DNA of 64,000 nucleotides from Mycobacterium szulgai (GTDB taxonomy: Bacteria > Actinomycetota > Actinomycetes > Mycobacteriales > Mycobacteriaceae). Under the pieces are notes generated by a model. The model searched no databases. It worked only from the letters and a program-made list of their open reading frames with translations, and had not been told where the DNA came from. Location: assembly GCF_002116635.1 (NCBI RefSeq), contig NZ_LQPW01000174.1, forward strand, positions 1-64,000, in the 5' to 3' direction. Shown here in pieces: positions 10,100 to 19,910 of the stretch. The number at the start of each line of letters is the position of its first letter. Position 1 is the stretch's first letter. A program made the position numbers and the translations under genes.

Positions 10100-11878
10100 T
10101 CAGGCCACCCCTACCTGATGGGCCGAGGCCGCGCGAACCAGATGCGGGTTAGCCTCCAGAGCCGCCCGGGCGGCGATCCGGCCGGCCTCCACTGCGGCAT
10201 CGACCTGTTTGAAGTTCAGCAGTCCGACCCCGGACACGTTCGGCTCGATGATGGCCGCAACCCTAGGGAGCTCGCGCAGATTCCTGCTGGCCGACGCAAG
10301 GTCCACGATGCGAAGCAATGTCTCTTGCAACGACGGCAGCGCTACGTCCGTGCCGGTCAAGAAGCGCCGGACGAACCCGGGAGGCTGAAGTACCTGCGGC
10401 AGCAGGCCAAACCCCTTTGACGGCAAATACTTTCGGCGTAGGTCCACGCAGATGACTTGGCCATCTGGATCGGCGCACATCACGTCGGCCGGCAGGTTGT
10501 TCACCAGACCACCGTCGACCAGGACATGCTCGCCGTCGGCCACCGGCGGCAACAGACCGGGGATCGAGATCGATGCGCGCACTGCGACCGACAGCCTGCC
10601 CCGCCGATGGACGATCTGACGGCCGCTGATGATGTCGGCGGACACGCAGAAAAACTCCCTCGACAGATGCTCGATCAAGGTGCCGGCGGCGAATTTCTCT
10701 ATCAGACGATCCCAGCGTCCACCTCGAGTCAGCGCCACCACAGGGATTGCGTAATCGCCGAAGGGATAGCCCTGTGAGACGAACTCCCGGACCGCGCCAA
10801 TCCCCTTCCGGGCGTCCATTCCCAGCGCGATGGCCCCGGCAACGAGGGCACCGGTGCTCGTTCCGCCGAACCGATCGATGACGACACCGGCACGGGTGAG
10901 CTCTTCGTAGACACCGAAGTGCGCAAGACCCCGAACGCCCCCACCCGCCATCACCAGACCGACCGACCGCCCGGCGATTCTGCGGGCCAAGGCCGCGATG
11001 CCATCGTCGTTGGCGGGATGATGGGAGATCGGCTGCAGCAGATCCCACCAACTCGGATCCGGTTCTGCGATCCGCGTGATCAGGTGGACCGGCCGTTGGG
11101 TGACAAGTGGATCAACGGCTTTCGGTGGACGTGGTTGATCCACCAGAACCACGAGTCGATCGCTTTGCGCGGCAACATATCGCCGCCAGAGCTCTCCTGA
11201 GCCTTTGTCGGCCACGAGCAGGACCCAATCGTTGATTCGCTCCGCGCGATCGAGAGTCGCGCTGAACGCTTCCACCAACTCGCCGTAATGGTCGACATCG
11301 GTGGTGTCAGCGGGCGGGGCCACCACGCCCGTCTGGCCGTGGCACCCCAGGTGAGTCGCGATCGAGTCGACGGTCGGGACGGCAGACACATCCCCCGTCG
11401 ACAAAACGCCGATCACCCGGGGACGCCGGGAGATGTCGGCAGATCGCGACTCGCGAAGCATCCTCGCCATGGCGCGCAGCATCACCGATTGCAGTCGCGG
11501 AGTCGTAGCGAGGACGTCGGTGAAAGTATCGGCGGCGATCTTCCAGACGGCGCTGTCCCGAAGAGCTTGCACTCCGGCCGCGCGCGTCGCGCCGGCTATC
11601 ACCCCAAGCTCTCCGATCGACTCGCCGGAGGCCATCTCACCGACTACGTGTCCATCGGCATTGATAGCCACGAACCGCCCCGAGTCGACGATATAGATGG
11701 CGTCGGATGGATCGCCCGCGTGAAAGAGCCACTCGTTGGCGGGCACCCGATGGCGTTCCACCATCCTCGACAGTTGCGCGAGGTGTTCGTCGTCGATGTC
11801 AGCGAATATCGGAAGGCTCCGCAGCGCGCTTCGCTTATCGGCCGCACGCCGTCGGGGCGTGTGCCGCTGGCCGCTCAT
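10100..11878 (-). CDS. Patatin-like phospholipase with N-terminal cyclic-nucleotide-binding domain
   Basis: 592 residues. Residues about 20-140 form a cNMP-binding (CRP-type) domain (FHAGDPSDAIYIVDSGR, MASGESIGELG). A divergent middle follows, then a patatin domain from about residue 300 with the oxyanion loop GGGVRGLAH, the nucleophile elbow GGTSTG and the catalytic DGG of VLVDGGLVNNLP. The Ser/Asp dyad is complete, so an active esterase or phospholipase is likely. The architecture matches bacterial neuropathy-target-esterase-like lipases, where the nucleotide domain is thought to regulate lipase activity. The start codon overlaps the stop of the WS/DGAT gene by 4 bp (ATGA), so it is the last gene of a four-gene operon. 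It converges on the Pfa-like genes across 70 bp that carry no obvious terminator. Confidence 0.9.
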   Translation of the reverse strand: MSGQRHTPRRRAADKRSALRSLPIFADIDDEHLAQLSRMVERHRVPANEWLFHAGDPSDAIYIVDSGRFVAINADGHVVGEMASGESIGELGVIAGATRAAGVQALRDSAVWKIAADTFTDVLATTPRLQSVMLRAMARMLRESRSADISRRPRVIGVLSTGDVSAVPTVDSIATHLGCHGQTGVVAPPADTTDVDHYGELVEAFSATLDRAERINDWVLLVADKGSGELWRRYVAAQSDRLVVLVDQPRPPKAVDPLVTQRPVHLITRIAEPDPSWWDLLQPISHHPANDDGIAALARRIAGRSVGLVMAGGGVRGLAHFGVYEELTRAGVVIDRFGGTSTGALVAGAIALGMDARKGIGAVREFVSQGYPFGDYAIPVVALTRGGRWDRLIEKFAAGTLIEHLSREFFCVSADIISGRQIVHRRGRLSVAVRASISIPGLLPPVADGEHVLVDGGLVNNLPADVMCADPDGQVICVDLRRKYLPSKGFGLLPQVLQPPGFVRRFLTGTDVALPSLQETLLRIVDLASASRNLRELPRVAAIIEPNVSGVGLLNFKQVDAAVEAGRIAARAALEANPHLVRAASAHQVGVA

Positions 11879-13245
11879 GGGTTCCCACCAAGGGCCAGCA
11901 CCTCATCGAAACCACCGACGAGGCAGTCGTGGAAGACGTCGTAGTCAGGAACCGCGCCGCTGTCCACGCTGATACCCATTGCGCAGGTGTCGATATAGCT
12001 CAACAGGGTGACACTCACCGCCGCACCGACCGTCGAGCCGAATGGATAGTATTTGCAGACTCTGGCCCCGCCGATGTACACCGGCACCGGTACCCCCGGC
12101 ACATTGCTGGCCGTGATGTCGGTCTGGCGCACGACCGAACTGATCACCCCGACCGGCAATAGGTTCACAACTCCGGCGACGAGGTCGGTGTAGGACAACA
12201 ACGGTTCCTCGCGTAACGCCGACGTGCGCTGGTGAATGGCCTCGATCTGGTCCGCCGGATCGGCGATGTCCACCGGTACGTTGAATCTCGTTGGGGCCAG
12301 CCGGTTTCCGCCCATATCGTCGTTGTCGGACCGCAGACTGATCGGCATCGCCAGATGCACCTCGCTCACAGCGGCGCCGTGCTTTGCGTGATAGTGGCCC
12401 AGTCCACGCACCAAACCGGCGATGAATGCATCGTTGAGAGTGCCGCCACGACGCTTGGCAGCCGAACGCAATGCCGACGTTGAGACCTCAAGCACGCCGA
12501 TCTGACGAGCCAGGCTGCGTTCGGTCATGACGTGTGATCCCGCCCCCACCAGCGGCCGAACCACCCGGTAGAGGGATCCAGCGATCGAGGTCACCGTTGC
12601 CGCGGTGTCCAGCGGTCGCCGCAACGCCCGCGACAACACCGCGGGTACGCCGCGAGCGGCGCCGGCCAACATCTTGGCCGCTAAGTCGCCGTGGTAGCGA
12701 GCCAGGTCGGCATATCCGCTGCCCCAGCTGCGACGTGGCACGGTTGGAAAGACCGCCAACACCTGGCGTTCTGGCGGCTCCTCGGTGAAATCGAGCATGG
12801 TCATCGCAATCTGAAGAGCGCCTACCCCGTCGGTAAGGGCGTGGTGGAATTTGCACATCAGCGCCGCTTCGCCGCCGTCGAGCCCTTCAATCAACGTGAC
12901 GGTCCACAGCGGGCGCGCGCGGTCGAAATCCTCCATTGTGGCCACTCGCACCATTTCGAGGACCCTGTCGAAAGTGCCCGGTTCGGCCACGGTCACCCGG
13001 CGCAGGTGAAAGTCGAAATCGAAGTCGGGGTCGGGCTCCCACCGATGTGGGGCCGGGCGCGGCGACTCCACAAGCCGGCACCGCATCGTCGGCATCTTCC
13101 GGGTCATGAGCTCGAATCGGTATCGAACCTCGTCCCAATCGGGGGATCTTTCCAGCAGCGCGAGCGTGATTCCGGTCGAGCGCAGCCGGGGATCGCTTTC
13201 CAGCGACCAGGAAATCGCGTCGATATTGCGCATGAATTCGGTCAT
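11875..13245 (-). CDS. WS/DGAT family O-acyltransferase (wax ester synthase / diacylglycerol acyltransferase)
   Basis: 456 residues. It transfers an acyl group from acyl-CoA to diacylglycerol or a fatty alcohol, giving triacylglycerol or wax ester; mycobacteria carry many paralogues (Tgs family). The catalytic HHxxxDG motif is seen as FHHALTDG. The conserved C-terminal features SNVPGVPVPVYIGG and GISVDSG are also present, with MRNIDAISW at the N terminus. The ATG at 13245 is chosen because AAGGA lies 8 bases upstream and because it places the family N-terminal motif at residue 4; an ATG 18 codons earlier also exists. The gene lies between two lipase-containing genes, overlapping the downstream one by 4 bp and sitting 60 bp after the upstream one. 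Synthesis and hydrolysis of neutral lipid therefore seem co-expressed. Confidence 0.92.
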   Translation of the reverse strand: MTEFMRNIDAISWSLESDPRLRSTGITLALLERSPDWDEVRYRFELMTRKMPTMRCRLVESPRPAPHRWEPDPDFDFDFHLRRVTVAEPGTFDRVLEMVRVATMEDFDRARPLWTVTLIEGLDGGEAALMCKFHHALTDGVGALQIAMTMLDFTEEPPERQVLAVFPTVPRRSWGSGYADLARYHGDLAAKMLAGAARGVPAVLSRALRRPLDTAATVTSIAGSLYRVVRPLVGAGSHVMTERSLARQIGVLEVSTSALRSAAKRRGGTLNDAFIAGLVRGLGHYHAKHGAAVSEVHLAMPISLRSDNDDMGGNRLAPTRFNVPVDIADPADQIEAIHQRTSALREEPLLSYTDLVAGVVNLLPVGVISSVVRQTDITASNVPGVPVPVYIGGARVCKYYPFGSTVGAAVSVTLLSYIDTCAMGISVDSGAVPDYDVFHDCLVGGFDEVLALGGNP

Positions 13246-13305
13246 GTTCTGGTCCTTTTCGACGATGAATTTTCTATCCCTGACCCACACCGGGGTCACC
13301 CGTAC

Positions 13306-16300
13306 TTAGCGGCGCAATAGAGCCGAGATTTGCGGCATGACCGCGCGGGCGGCCATGCGGCCCGCCTCGCGGGCACGGTCGATCTGGTGGAACTCGACGA
13401 AGCCGATGCCACTGGTGTCAGGCGTGATCACGACGTCGGCTTGGGCCAACACCGCCGTCGAGGCCATCGCGCTGCCGATCGTCATGGTGCGGATGAGGGT
13501 GTCGCCTATGGCCGGTACCTGGACGGGGCGCCCGTTGGTGGTCGCCGCGCCAGGCTGCGCCGCCCTTCCCGCGCCGATGTTGACCGCTATCAGCGGCCCG
13601 TCCCGGCGATCCAGCGCGGTCACCGGCAGGTTGTCGAGCACGCCGCCGTCGACGTGCAGCGAGCCGTCGTAGCGTTTGGGCGGGTAAAGACCCGGGAGCG
13701 ACATGGAACAGGCCAGCACCTCGGCGAGCACCCCGCTGCGGTGCACGACGGCCTTGCGCGCCAGCAAATCGACGCTGATGCAGCGGAATTGCTTGGGCAG
13801 TTCCTCCACCAAGCGGGTGCCGTAGGCATCGTAGAGGGCGGTCATGGTGCGTCGCCCCCGAAAGAGCGCCTTGGTTGGCAGGGTGTAATCGGTCTGACTG
13901 CTGCGGATGAAGTACTCGTAGATGTAAGCGTCGACGGCCGCTGCGTCCAGCCCCATAGCGCAAAGCGCGGCAATGATCGCTCCGAAGCTGGTTCCGGCGA
14001 TGCGGTCGATCCGGACACCGCCGGCCTCCAGCTCCTCGAGCACCCCGAGGTGGGCGAAGGCTCGTGCGGCTCCACCGGCGAGGACCAGTCCGACCGAGTG
14101 GCCGGCCAGGCGTGCGGCGAGCGGACGCAGGTCGGCGGTCGCGTGTGCGGCGCGGACCGTATGCGTCGAGCGGGGTGTGATCAGTTCTTCCCACGCCCGC
14201 CGGTGTTGGCTGGTTGCCGGCGCCCCCGCCAGCACCAGGTCAGCACCGATCGCTCGCTCCGGCAGGGGTTGCGACGGCGGCGCCGGCTCGGCCGCGACCA
14301 GCACGACCCGGTCCGCGACGCGCAGACAGAATTCGCGCCAGTCGGCGTCGTCGGCCTTCGCGTGCAACAACACCTTGTCCGCGGCCTGCTCGGCGCGTTC
14401 CAAGCCGTCGCGGTCGACGCGGCTGGGGTGGACCACCTTCAGCCGGCCCGCCAGCCCGGCGCACAGCTGGGTGGCCACCATCGATACGGGCGCCTGTTGA
14501 TCGACACCGATCACGGCTATGACCACCTCGGCTGCCGGTATGTGCGGGACAGCGGGTGGCGGCACCCGGTGTAGCCGGGTGGCCAAGGCTTTGACCAGCG
14601 CAGCGAGGACACCGGCGTCGGAAATCTTGTCGAATTGGGCCTTGGTCAGGCGCAGCAGAGTGGAGTCGCGCACGGCGCGAATCGAGGCTGATCGGGGCGC
14701 CTCGATCAGCAATCCGAGTTCGCCGACCACCTCGCCGCGGCCCAACTCGGTGACCACGACACCGTCGCGCAGCACCTGTAGGCGCCCGTTGCGTACCACG
14801 TAGAGCGCGTCGGACACCTCACCCGCCCGGAACAGGTACGAGCCTGCCTGCAGCTCAATGTGCTCGGCGCAGTTACGCACTTCGGCCAGGGCGGCTGGGC
14901 CCAGCCCGGCCAGCAGCGGCAAGCCCCGAAGGGGGTCCACCTGGGCGGCTGTGGCCGACGAGTGTTCGACGGACGCGGCGTGGCGCGGAGCCGACCGTGA
15001 TGCCAGCACATCGATGTGCGGCACCGGCTCGCGCTCAACCGCGTCGCTGGTGACCTGGCGAGTGCGGCCCAGGAACACCGCAGCGACCGCGACGACGGCA
15101 AAACAGATCGCGGCAAGCGCCCAGCCTCGTCGCAGCGCCTCTTCGGCGGCGCCGCGAGCCGGCGTCCCGACCACCACCACCAGCAGTGCGATGCCAATCA
15201 CGGCGCCGATCTGGCGGGTACTGCTCACCACCGCCGAAGCGGTGGCGTAACTGCTGCCGGCCGCCAGACCGGCCAGGGCGGCCCCACCGAGCATCGGTGA
15301 CGTCGCGCCGACCCCGATGCCCTGCAGTATCTGGCCGGGCAGCCAGGCGCCCAGGAAATCGGGTTTCGATCCGACACGTTCGATGTACCAGAGCAAGCTC
15401 CCCGCCCAGATGAGCGCTCCCAGAAGGATGACGATGCGGTAACCATGACGGTCCGCGACGCGGCCGAGCACCGCGGCGACAGCGGCCGCGACGAATGCGG
15501 CGGGAGCGATCGCCAGGCCGGCTCGCAATAGGTTGTAGCCCCACACATAGTTCAGGAACAACACGTGGGTCAGCAGATAGGCGTAGAACCCCGCAGTGGC
15601 GATCAGCGTCAGCGTGTTGCCGACTACGAACGATCGGATACGCAAGAACGCCGGCTCTATCAACGGTGTCGGGTGCTTGCGCGAGCTGATGACAAATCCC
15701 GCCATCGCAACCGCCGCTGCGACCAACGACCCGATGACCGCCGCGCTGACCCAACCCCAGTCCGGGCCCTTGATCAACCCGAATGTCATAAACCCGAGCG
15801 CCATGGCCAGCAGCACGGCACCCCGCAAATCGGGCACCCGCCGCCGTCCCGCGGCGCGGCTTTCGATAAGCACCCGCCGCGCGGCCAGCACAGCCACAAT
15901 GCCCAGCGGCAGATTCACCAAGAACACCCACCGCCAGCTCAGCGCCTGCACCAGGGCACCGCCGATCGGCGGGCCCAGGCCCGCTGCGATCGCCGCCGTC
16001 GCGCCCCACACGCCTACCCCCCGCGCACGGTGGGCGACGTCCAGACTCTCGACGACAAGCCCGAGCGAGGCCGGCACCAGGATCGCTGCGCCAACACCCT
16101 GCAGCACGCGGAACGCAATCAGCTGCCCGACCGTGTCGGCAAACGCGCACAACACGGACGCGATCGTGAACAACACGACGCCGTAGACGAATATCCGCTT
16201 GCGCCCGAGCAGATCGGCGAGCCGGCCCCCGGCCACCAGGATCGCGGCGAACGCGATGTTGTAGGCGTTGAGCACCCAGGACACCGTGCCAATGCCGCTG

Positions 16301-16581
16301 CTATGGAAGTGACTTTGGATGGCCGGGAAGGCGATGTTGACGATCGTCGAGTCCAGAAAAGCCAAACCGGCCCCGAGGCTTGCCACCAACAGCACCGCCG
16401 TTGCCGACGGCTGGCGGCGTCGGATGAGTGGCCCGCGCGGGTTGCGGGCCCGCTGGCGTCCACCGTTGGCCGACCCCGTGTCCGTCGCCGCGGTGGCAGC
16501 GATCCGGACATCGTTGCCGCTGGCACGATCGGCGGTATTGGTGCAGCCACTCTGGCGTAGCGGCGCGATTCTGCCTGTCAT
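13306..16581 (-). CDS. MFS (DHA2-type) transporter fused to cNMP-binding and patatin domains (Rv3728/Rv3239c type)
   Basis: 1091 residues in three parts. Residues 60-520 are a multi-pass major facilitator of the DHA2 drug:H+ type (LDSTIVNIAFPAIQ in the first helix). Residues about 560-690 are a cyclic-nucleotide-binding domain (FRAGEVSDALYVVRNGR, LGRGEVVGELG). Residues about 810-1090 are a patatin lipase with GGAARAFAHLG, nucleophile GTSFG and the DGG of LHVDGGVLDNLP. M. tuberculosis Rv3728 and Rv3239c share this arrangement; their substrates are not established. The ATG overlaps the stop codon of the cyclase gene by 4 bp and has AGGAG upstream. A transporter joined to a lipase under nucleotide control suggests export or flipping coupled to lipid hydrolysis, which is inference. 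Confidence 0.92.
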   Translation of the reverse strand: MTGRIAPLRQSGCTNTADRASGNDVRIAATAATDTGSANGGRQRARNPRGPLIRRRQPSATAVLLVASLGAGLAFLDSTIVNIAFPAIQSHFHSSGIGTVSWVLNAYNIAFAAILVAGGRLADLLGRKRIFVYGVVLFTIASVLCAFADTVGQLIAFRVLQGVGAAILVPASLGLVVESLDVAHRARGVGVWGATAAIAAGLGPPIGGALVQALSWRWVFLVNLPLGIVAVLAARRVLIESRAAGRRRVPDLRGAVLLAMALGFMTFGLIKGPDWGWVSAAVIGSLVAAAVAMAGFVISSRKHPTPLIEPAFLRIRSFVVGNTLTLIATAGFYAYLLTHVLFLNYVWGYNLLRAGLAIAPAAFVAAAVAAVLGRVADRHGYRIVILLGALIWAGSLLWYIERVGSKPDFLGAWLPGQILQGIGVGATSPMLGGAALAGLAAGSSYATASAVVSSTRQIGAVIGIALLVVVVGTPARGAAEEALRRGWALAAICFAVVAVAAVFLGRTRQVTSDAVEREPVPHIDVLASRSAPRHAASVEHSSATAAQVDPLRGLPLLAGLGPAALAEVRNCAEHIELQAGSYLFRAGEVSDALYVVRNGRLQVLRDGVVVTELGRGEVVGELGLLIEAPRSASIRAVRDSTLLRLTKAQFDKISDAGVLAALVKALATRLHRVPPPAVPHIPAAEVVIAVIGVDQQAPVSMVATQLCAGLAGRLKVVHPSRVDRDGLERAEQAADKVLLHAKADDADWREFCLRVADRVVLVAAEPAPPSQPLPERAIGADLVLAGAPATSQHRRAWEELITPRSTHTVRAAHATADLRPLAARLAGHSVGLVLAGGAARAFAHLGVLEELEAGGVRIDRIAGTSFGAIIAALCAMGLDAAAVDAYIYEYFIRSSQTDYTLPTKALFRGRRTMTALYDAYGTRLVEELPKQFRCISVDLLARKAVVHRSGVLAEVLACSMSLPGLYPPKRYDGSLHVDGGVLDNLPVTALDRRDGPLIAVNIGAGRAAQPGAATTNGRPVQVPAIGDTLIRTMTIGSAMASTAVLAQADVVITPDTSGIGFVEFHQIDRAREAGRMAARAVMPQISALLRR

Positions 16582-19500
16582 AACCCACTCCTGTTCAGCA
16601 CCGCTTCGGTGGTGTCGATGAGATGTGTTGTCTGCCTGACGATTGCCGCGCCGCCCAGGTCGCGGGCGGTGTCGCGGGCGCGGTGTAGCAACTCCACCGC
16701 GCGGGGCGTGTCTTGCTCAGCGTTTCGCGTCAGCAGCATCTGGGCCCAATAGAGCAAGTTGCGTGCCTCAAACAGCGGCGCACCGATGCGGTCGTGCAGC
16801 GCCGTGGCGGCAGCGAAGTGCTGTTCGGCGTCGTCGTACCGATCCAGCGCGCCCGCCAAGTGCCCCAGGATCGCGTGGGCAGAAGAGAAAGCAATAGGCA
16901 CCGGGTAAATCAGCTGGCTGCGATAGGGATAAAGCAGGTCATAGATTTCCGCGGTGGCATCGCGATTACCGACTCGCACCGCAGTCAGGCCCCAGTGCGC
17001 CAGGGCATATAGCCGCAGATCGTCGTGGTTTAGCGAGCCCAGACCGGCTTGGGTTGCCTCGTCGAGCAGTTCGGCGGCCTCCGGCAGGCGTCCGACTTCG
17101 GTGAGGTAGAACGCGAGCCTGGCCGGAATTGACGACAGCCGCGGCGCGACCTTTCGCATCTGAATGTTCGCATCAATGATTTCCCCGTCGAGGCGGTCCT
17201 GTTCGTAGCGCAGATAGTGAAATTGGGGGCTGTAGAGGAAGACCGCGTCGGGAAAGCCGATCGCCATTCCGATCGCCAGCGCATCGCTGGCGTGCTGCTC
17301 GGCGAGTTCGATTTGGCCGCCCAGCGCTGCCGTCGCCGTGGCCAAAAACAGTGCCAGCCAACGCATCCAGGGTTGACCGGTGCGCTCGGAGAGCTGCCAG
17401 ACCCGGTGTGCGCACTGGCGGGCTTGGTCGCCGTCGGCGATTTCGACGGTGGCGAAAAATCTCATCGCCGCGGCCATGCAGCCCAGGTGCGGGTCATCGA
17501 TTCCGTCGGCCAAAGCCTGCAGCTCGCCGGTGAGCCCTAGGCGCTCGGCCGTGAGGTCGGGGCGTACCACCTGCGCCGCGCTGACCAGTGTCAGCACGCG
17601 AGCCAGTGTGTATTTGTCGCAGTTCTGGCGCGCCAAATCCTGGGCTTCATCGATGAGCGGGCGTACCCGGGTGGTGAAATCCCATGCGGCGCAAGCCTCG
17701 GCCGCCAACTGCGCCAGCAGCAGGGGCCGATGGGGAGACTCGGCGGGCAACGCCTCGATGGCCGACTGCAGCGCGGCGACCCGTTCGGCGTCGACGTCGA
17801 CGACGTTGCTCGGCCAGCCGCGGGTGTTGGCGATCGCCGCTTTTGCCATCCGCTCGCCGTCGCCGAGCCGTGCGGCGAGTTCCCCGGCAGCCAGCAACGT
17901 CTCCCGATAGATCGGTTCTCCGGTCTGACGTTGGGCTTCGCCCATCAGGATCATCAGGTCGCAGCGCTCGGCGGTGCTGTCGTCGCCCACCGTGGCCAGT
18001 TGCTGAAGGGCCTGGTCAAACCAGCGCAGCGCATCGTCAGGGGCCAGCTGTGCCAGGGCGCGCTCGCCGGCGCGCCGGGCATAAGAAATCGCCTTCGCCG
18101 AGCTGGCCGCCTGGCCGGCCGCGGCCCAGTGGTGGGCCAGCTCGCCGAGGCGTTCGTCGATGTTGTGCCCCGCGGTGTCCTCGATGGCCTGGGCGATTCG
18201 CCGATGCAGCCGCGCGCGCCGGGTCCGGCTCAGGTCCTCACAGAGAGTGTGATTGATCAACGCGTGCGCGAACACGAAGCGCCCCAAAGTTTGTGGGCTT
18301 TCCCGCAACAGCGATCCGGCCACCGCCGACTCCAGCGCGGCCAGCAGGTCATCCTCGCGACGCCCGGTGACCACCGACAACAACTCCAGGTCGAACTCGA
18401 AACCGATCACCGCCGCGGCGTCCAGAATGCTGACGGCGTCGGGACCCAGCCGATGGATCCGCTGCGTGATCACATCGCGCACACTGCGCGGCAGAGTGAG
18501 CTCACCGATGTCGGCGGTCACCACATAGCGACCGCCATCGGCGCGCTCCACTCCCCCCGACTCGAAGAGATCGCGCAGGATCTCGGTCACGAAAAACGGG
18601 TTGCCGTCGCTTTCCAGGCATACCGCCTCGGCCAGCTTGAGTTCCTTGGCGGTGAGCTGTCGACCTGCGGCGGCCGCAATCAGCGACTCCACTTCGCGCT
18701 GGGCCAAACCCCCGAGGGCCACCCACTCCACCGCGGGTTCACGACGCAGGTCGGCCAGCAACGAACTCAGCGGATGATCGGCATCGATGTCGCTTTCGCG
18801 GTAAGCGCCCAAAACCAACAGCCGTGCGTGCACCAGATGCGCCACCACGTGCTTCAACAGCGCCAGCGAGGGCTTATCGGACCAATGCAGGTCGTCAAGC
18901 AACAACACCACCAGCCCTTGGGCGGCCGCGCACTCCAACAGCCCGACCACCGCCCCGAACAACAGGCAGCGCTCGGTGGCCTGGTCACTGACCCGCGGGG
19001 CCGGCACATTGGGCAGCCGGCGCGCCAACTCCGGAACCAACCGACACAATTCACCGCCATGCTCGCTCACATGGCGGGCCAGCACCTCGATCGGCGCGTA
19101 CTCAATCAAACCCCGCAACGCCTGCACCCACGGCTGATACGCCGCTGCCAGCTCCTCGTCACAATGCCCGAAAAGCACACTCGCGCCGTCGGCGTGGGCT
19201 TCCGAGACCACCTGAATAGCCAACCGGGTCTTGCCGATTCCGGGCTCGCCGCTGATCAGCACCACCTGGCGGGTGCCGTCCATCGCAAGCTGGCACACCT
19301 CCGATAACCGCTCGCGGATGGCTTCGCGGCCCACATAGTCGGTTAACGGCAGCACCTGCAACCGCGGCGGCAATGGGGAGGTCGCCGACTCCAGCGAGGC
19401 CCACAACAGCTCGCAGGCCGCCACTGGCTCGGGCAGCCCCTTGAGTTCGAGGTCGCCCACCGAGCGAAAGGTGTGCTCGCCGCGACGACCCACCATCACC

Positions 19501-19910
19501 CGGGTGACGTTCGACAGCAGCACTTGACCCGGATTGGCCTTGGCGCACAGCCGCGCCGCCTCCACCACCGGAACGCCGAACACATCGCCCTCCGAGCGAG
19601 TCGCGTCGCCCATGCTGATTCCGACCCGCACCAACAGCTGTTCGGCCGCACGACGGTTGCGCAACTCATGACGTTGCTGAATCGCTTGGGCGCATTCGAC
19701 GGCCGCCACCGCCGACGGCAGCGACACCATCAACCCGTCGCCGGTGTTCTTGACCTCGACCCCGTTGGCACCGACCACCGCTTCCCGCAATAGCCGGAAG
19801 TGCTCGACCCGCAACTCCTCGGCACGCTCCGGACCGACCCGCGAGGCCAGCGCGGTCGAATCGACCAAGTCGGTGAACAAGACGGTAACCGTCTCGACCT
19901 GAGCCATCAT
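16578..19910 (-). CDS. Class III adenylate/guanylate cyclase-like domain fused to AAA ATPase with helical repeat C-terminus
   Basis: About 1110 residues. The start is ATG 19910 or the adjacent ATG 19907, both close behind GGAGGG; an upstream ATG at 19946 lacks a site. Residues 5-170 are a class III cyclase domain with both metal aspartates (LFTDLVDS, NTGDG), the substrate Lys in LELKGLPEP and the Arg of VVEAARL. The usual Asn four residues before that Arg is Glu here. An ATPase follows with Walker A GEPGIGKT and Walker B LVVLLLDDLHWSD, then a long TPR-like helical region. Related mycobacterial proteins often end in a LuxR-type helix-turn-helix; none is visible here. It heads the operon containing two cNMP-binding lipases, so it is a plausible source or sensor of the ligand, but catalysis is not certain. 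Confidence 0.88.
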   Translation of the reverse strand: MMAQVETVTVLFTDLVDSTALASRVGPERAEELRVEHFRLLREAVVGANGVEVKNTGDGLMVSLPSAVAAVECAQAIQQRHELRNRRAAEQLLVRVGISMGDATRSEGDVFGVPVVEAARLCAKANPGQVLLSNVTRVMVGRRGEHTFRSVGDLELKGLPEPVAACELLWASLESATSPLPPRLQVLPLTDYVGREAIRERLSEVCQLAMDGTRQVVLISGEPGIGKTRLAIQVVSEAHADGASVLFGHCDEELAAAYQPWVQALRGLIEYAPIEVLARHVSEHGGELCRLVPELARRLPNVPAPRVSDQATERCLLFGAVVGLLECAAAQGLVVLLLDDLHWSDKPSLALLKHVVAHLVHARLLVLGAYRESDIDADHPLSSLLADLRREPAVEWVALGGLAQREVESLIAAAAGRQLTAKELKLAEAVCLESDGNPFFVTEILRDLFESGGVERADGGRYVVTADIGELTLPRSVRDVITQRIHRLGPDAVSILDAAAVIGFEFDLELLSVVTGRREDDLLAALESAVAGSLLRESPQTLGRFVFAHALINHTLCEDLSRTRRARLHRRIAQAIEDTAGHNIDERLGELAHHWAAAGQAASSAKAISYARRAGERALAQLAPDDALRWFDQALQQLATVGDDSTAERCDLMILMGEAQRQTGEPIYRETLLAAGELAARLGDGERMAKAAIANTRGWPSNVVDVDAERVAALQSAIEALPAESPHRPLLLAQLAAEACAAWDFTTRVRPLIDEAQDLARQNCDKYTLARVLTLVSAAQVVRPDLTAERLGLTGELQALADGIDDPHLGCMAAAMRFFATVEIADGDQARQCAHRVWQLSERTGQPWMRWLALFLATATAALGGQIELAEQHASDALAIGMAIGFPDAVFLYSPQFHYLRYEQDRLDGEIIDANIQMRKVAPRLSSIPARLAFYLTEVGRLPEAAELLDEATQAGLGSLNHDDLRLYALAHWGLTAVRVGNRDATAEIYDLLYPYRSQLIYPVPIAFSSAHAILGHLAGALDRYDDAEQHFAAATALHDRIGAPLFEARNLLYWAQMLLTRNAEQDTPRAVELLHRARDTARDLGGAAIVRQTTHLIDTTEAVLNRSGL

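Noticed and set aside
16578..19910. LuxR-family transcriptional regulator
   Set aside because: No helix-turn-helix is visible at the C-terminus; it ends in helical repeats and the motif LIDTTEAVLNRSGL.
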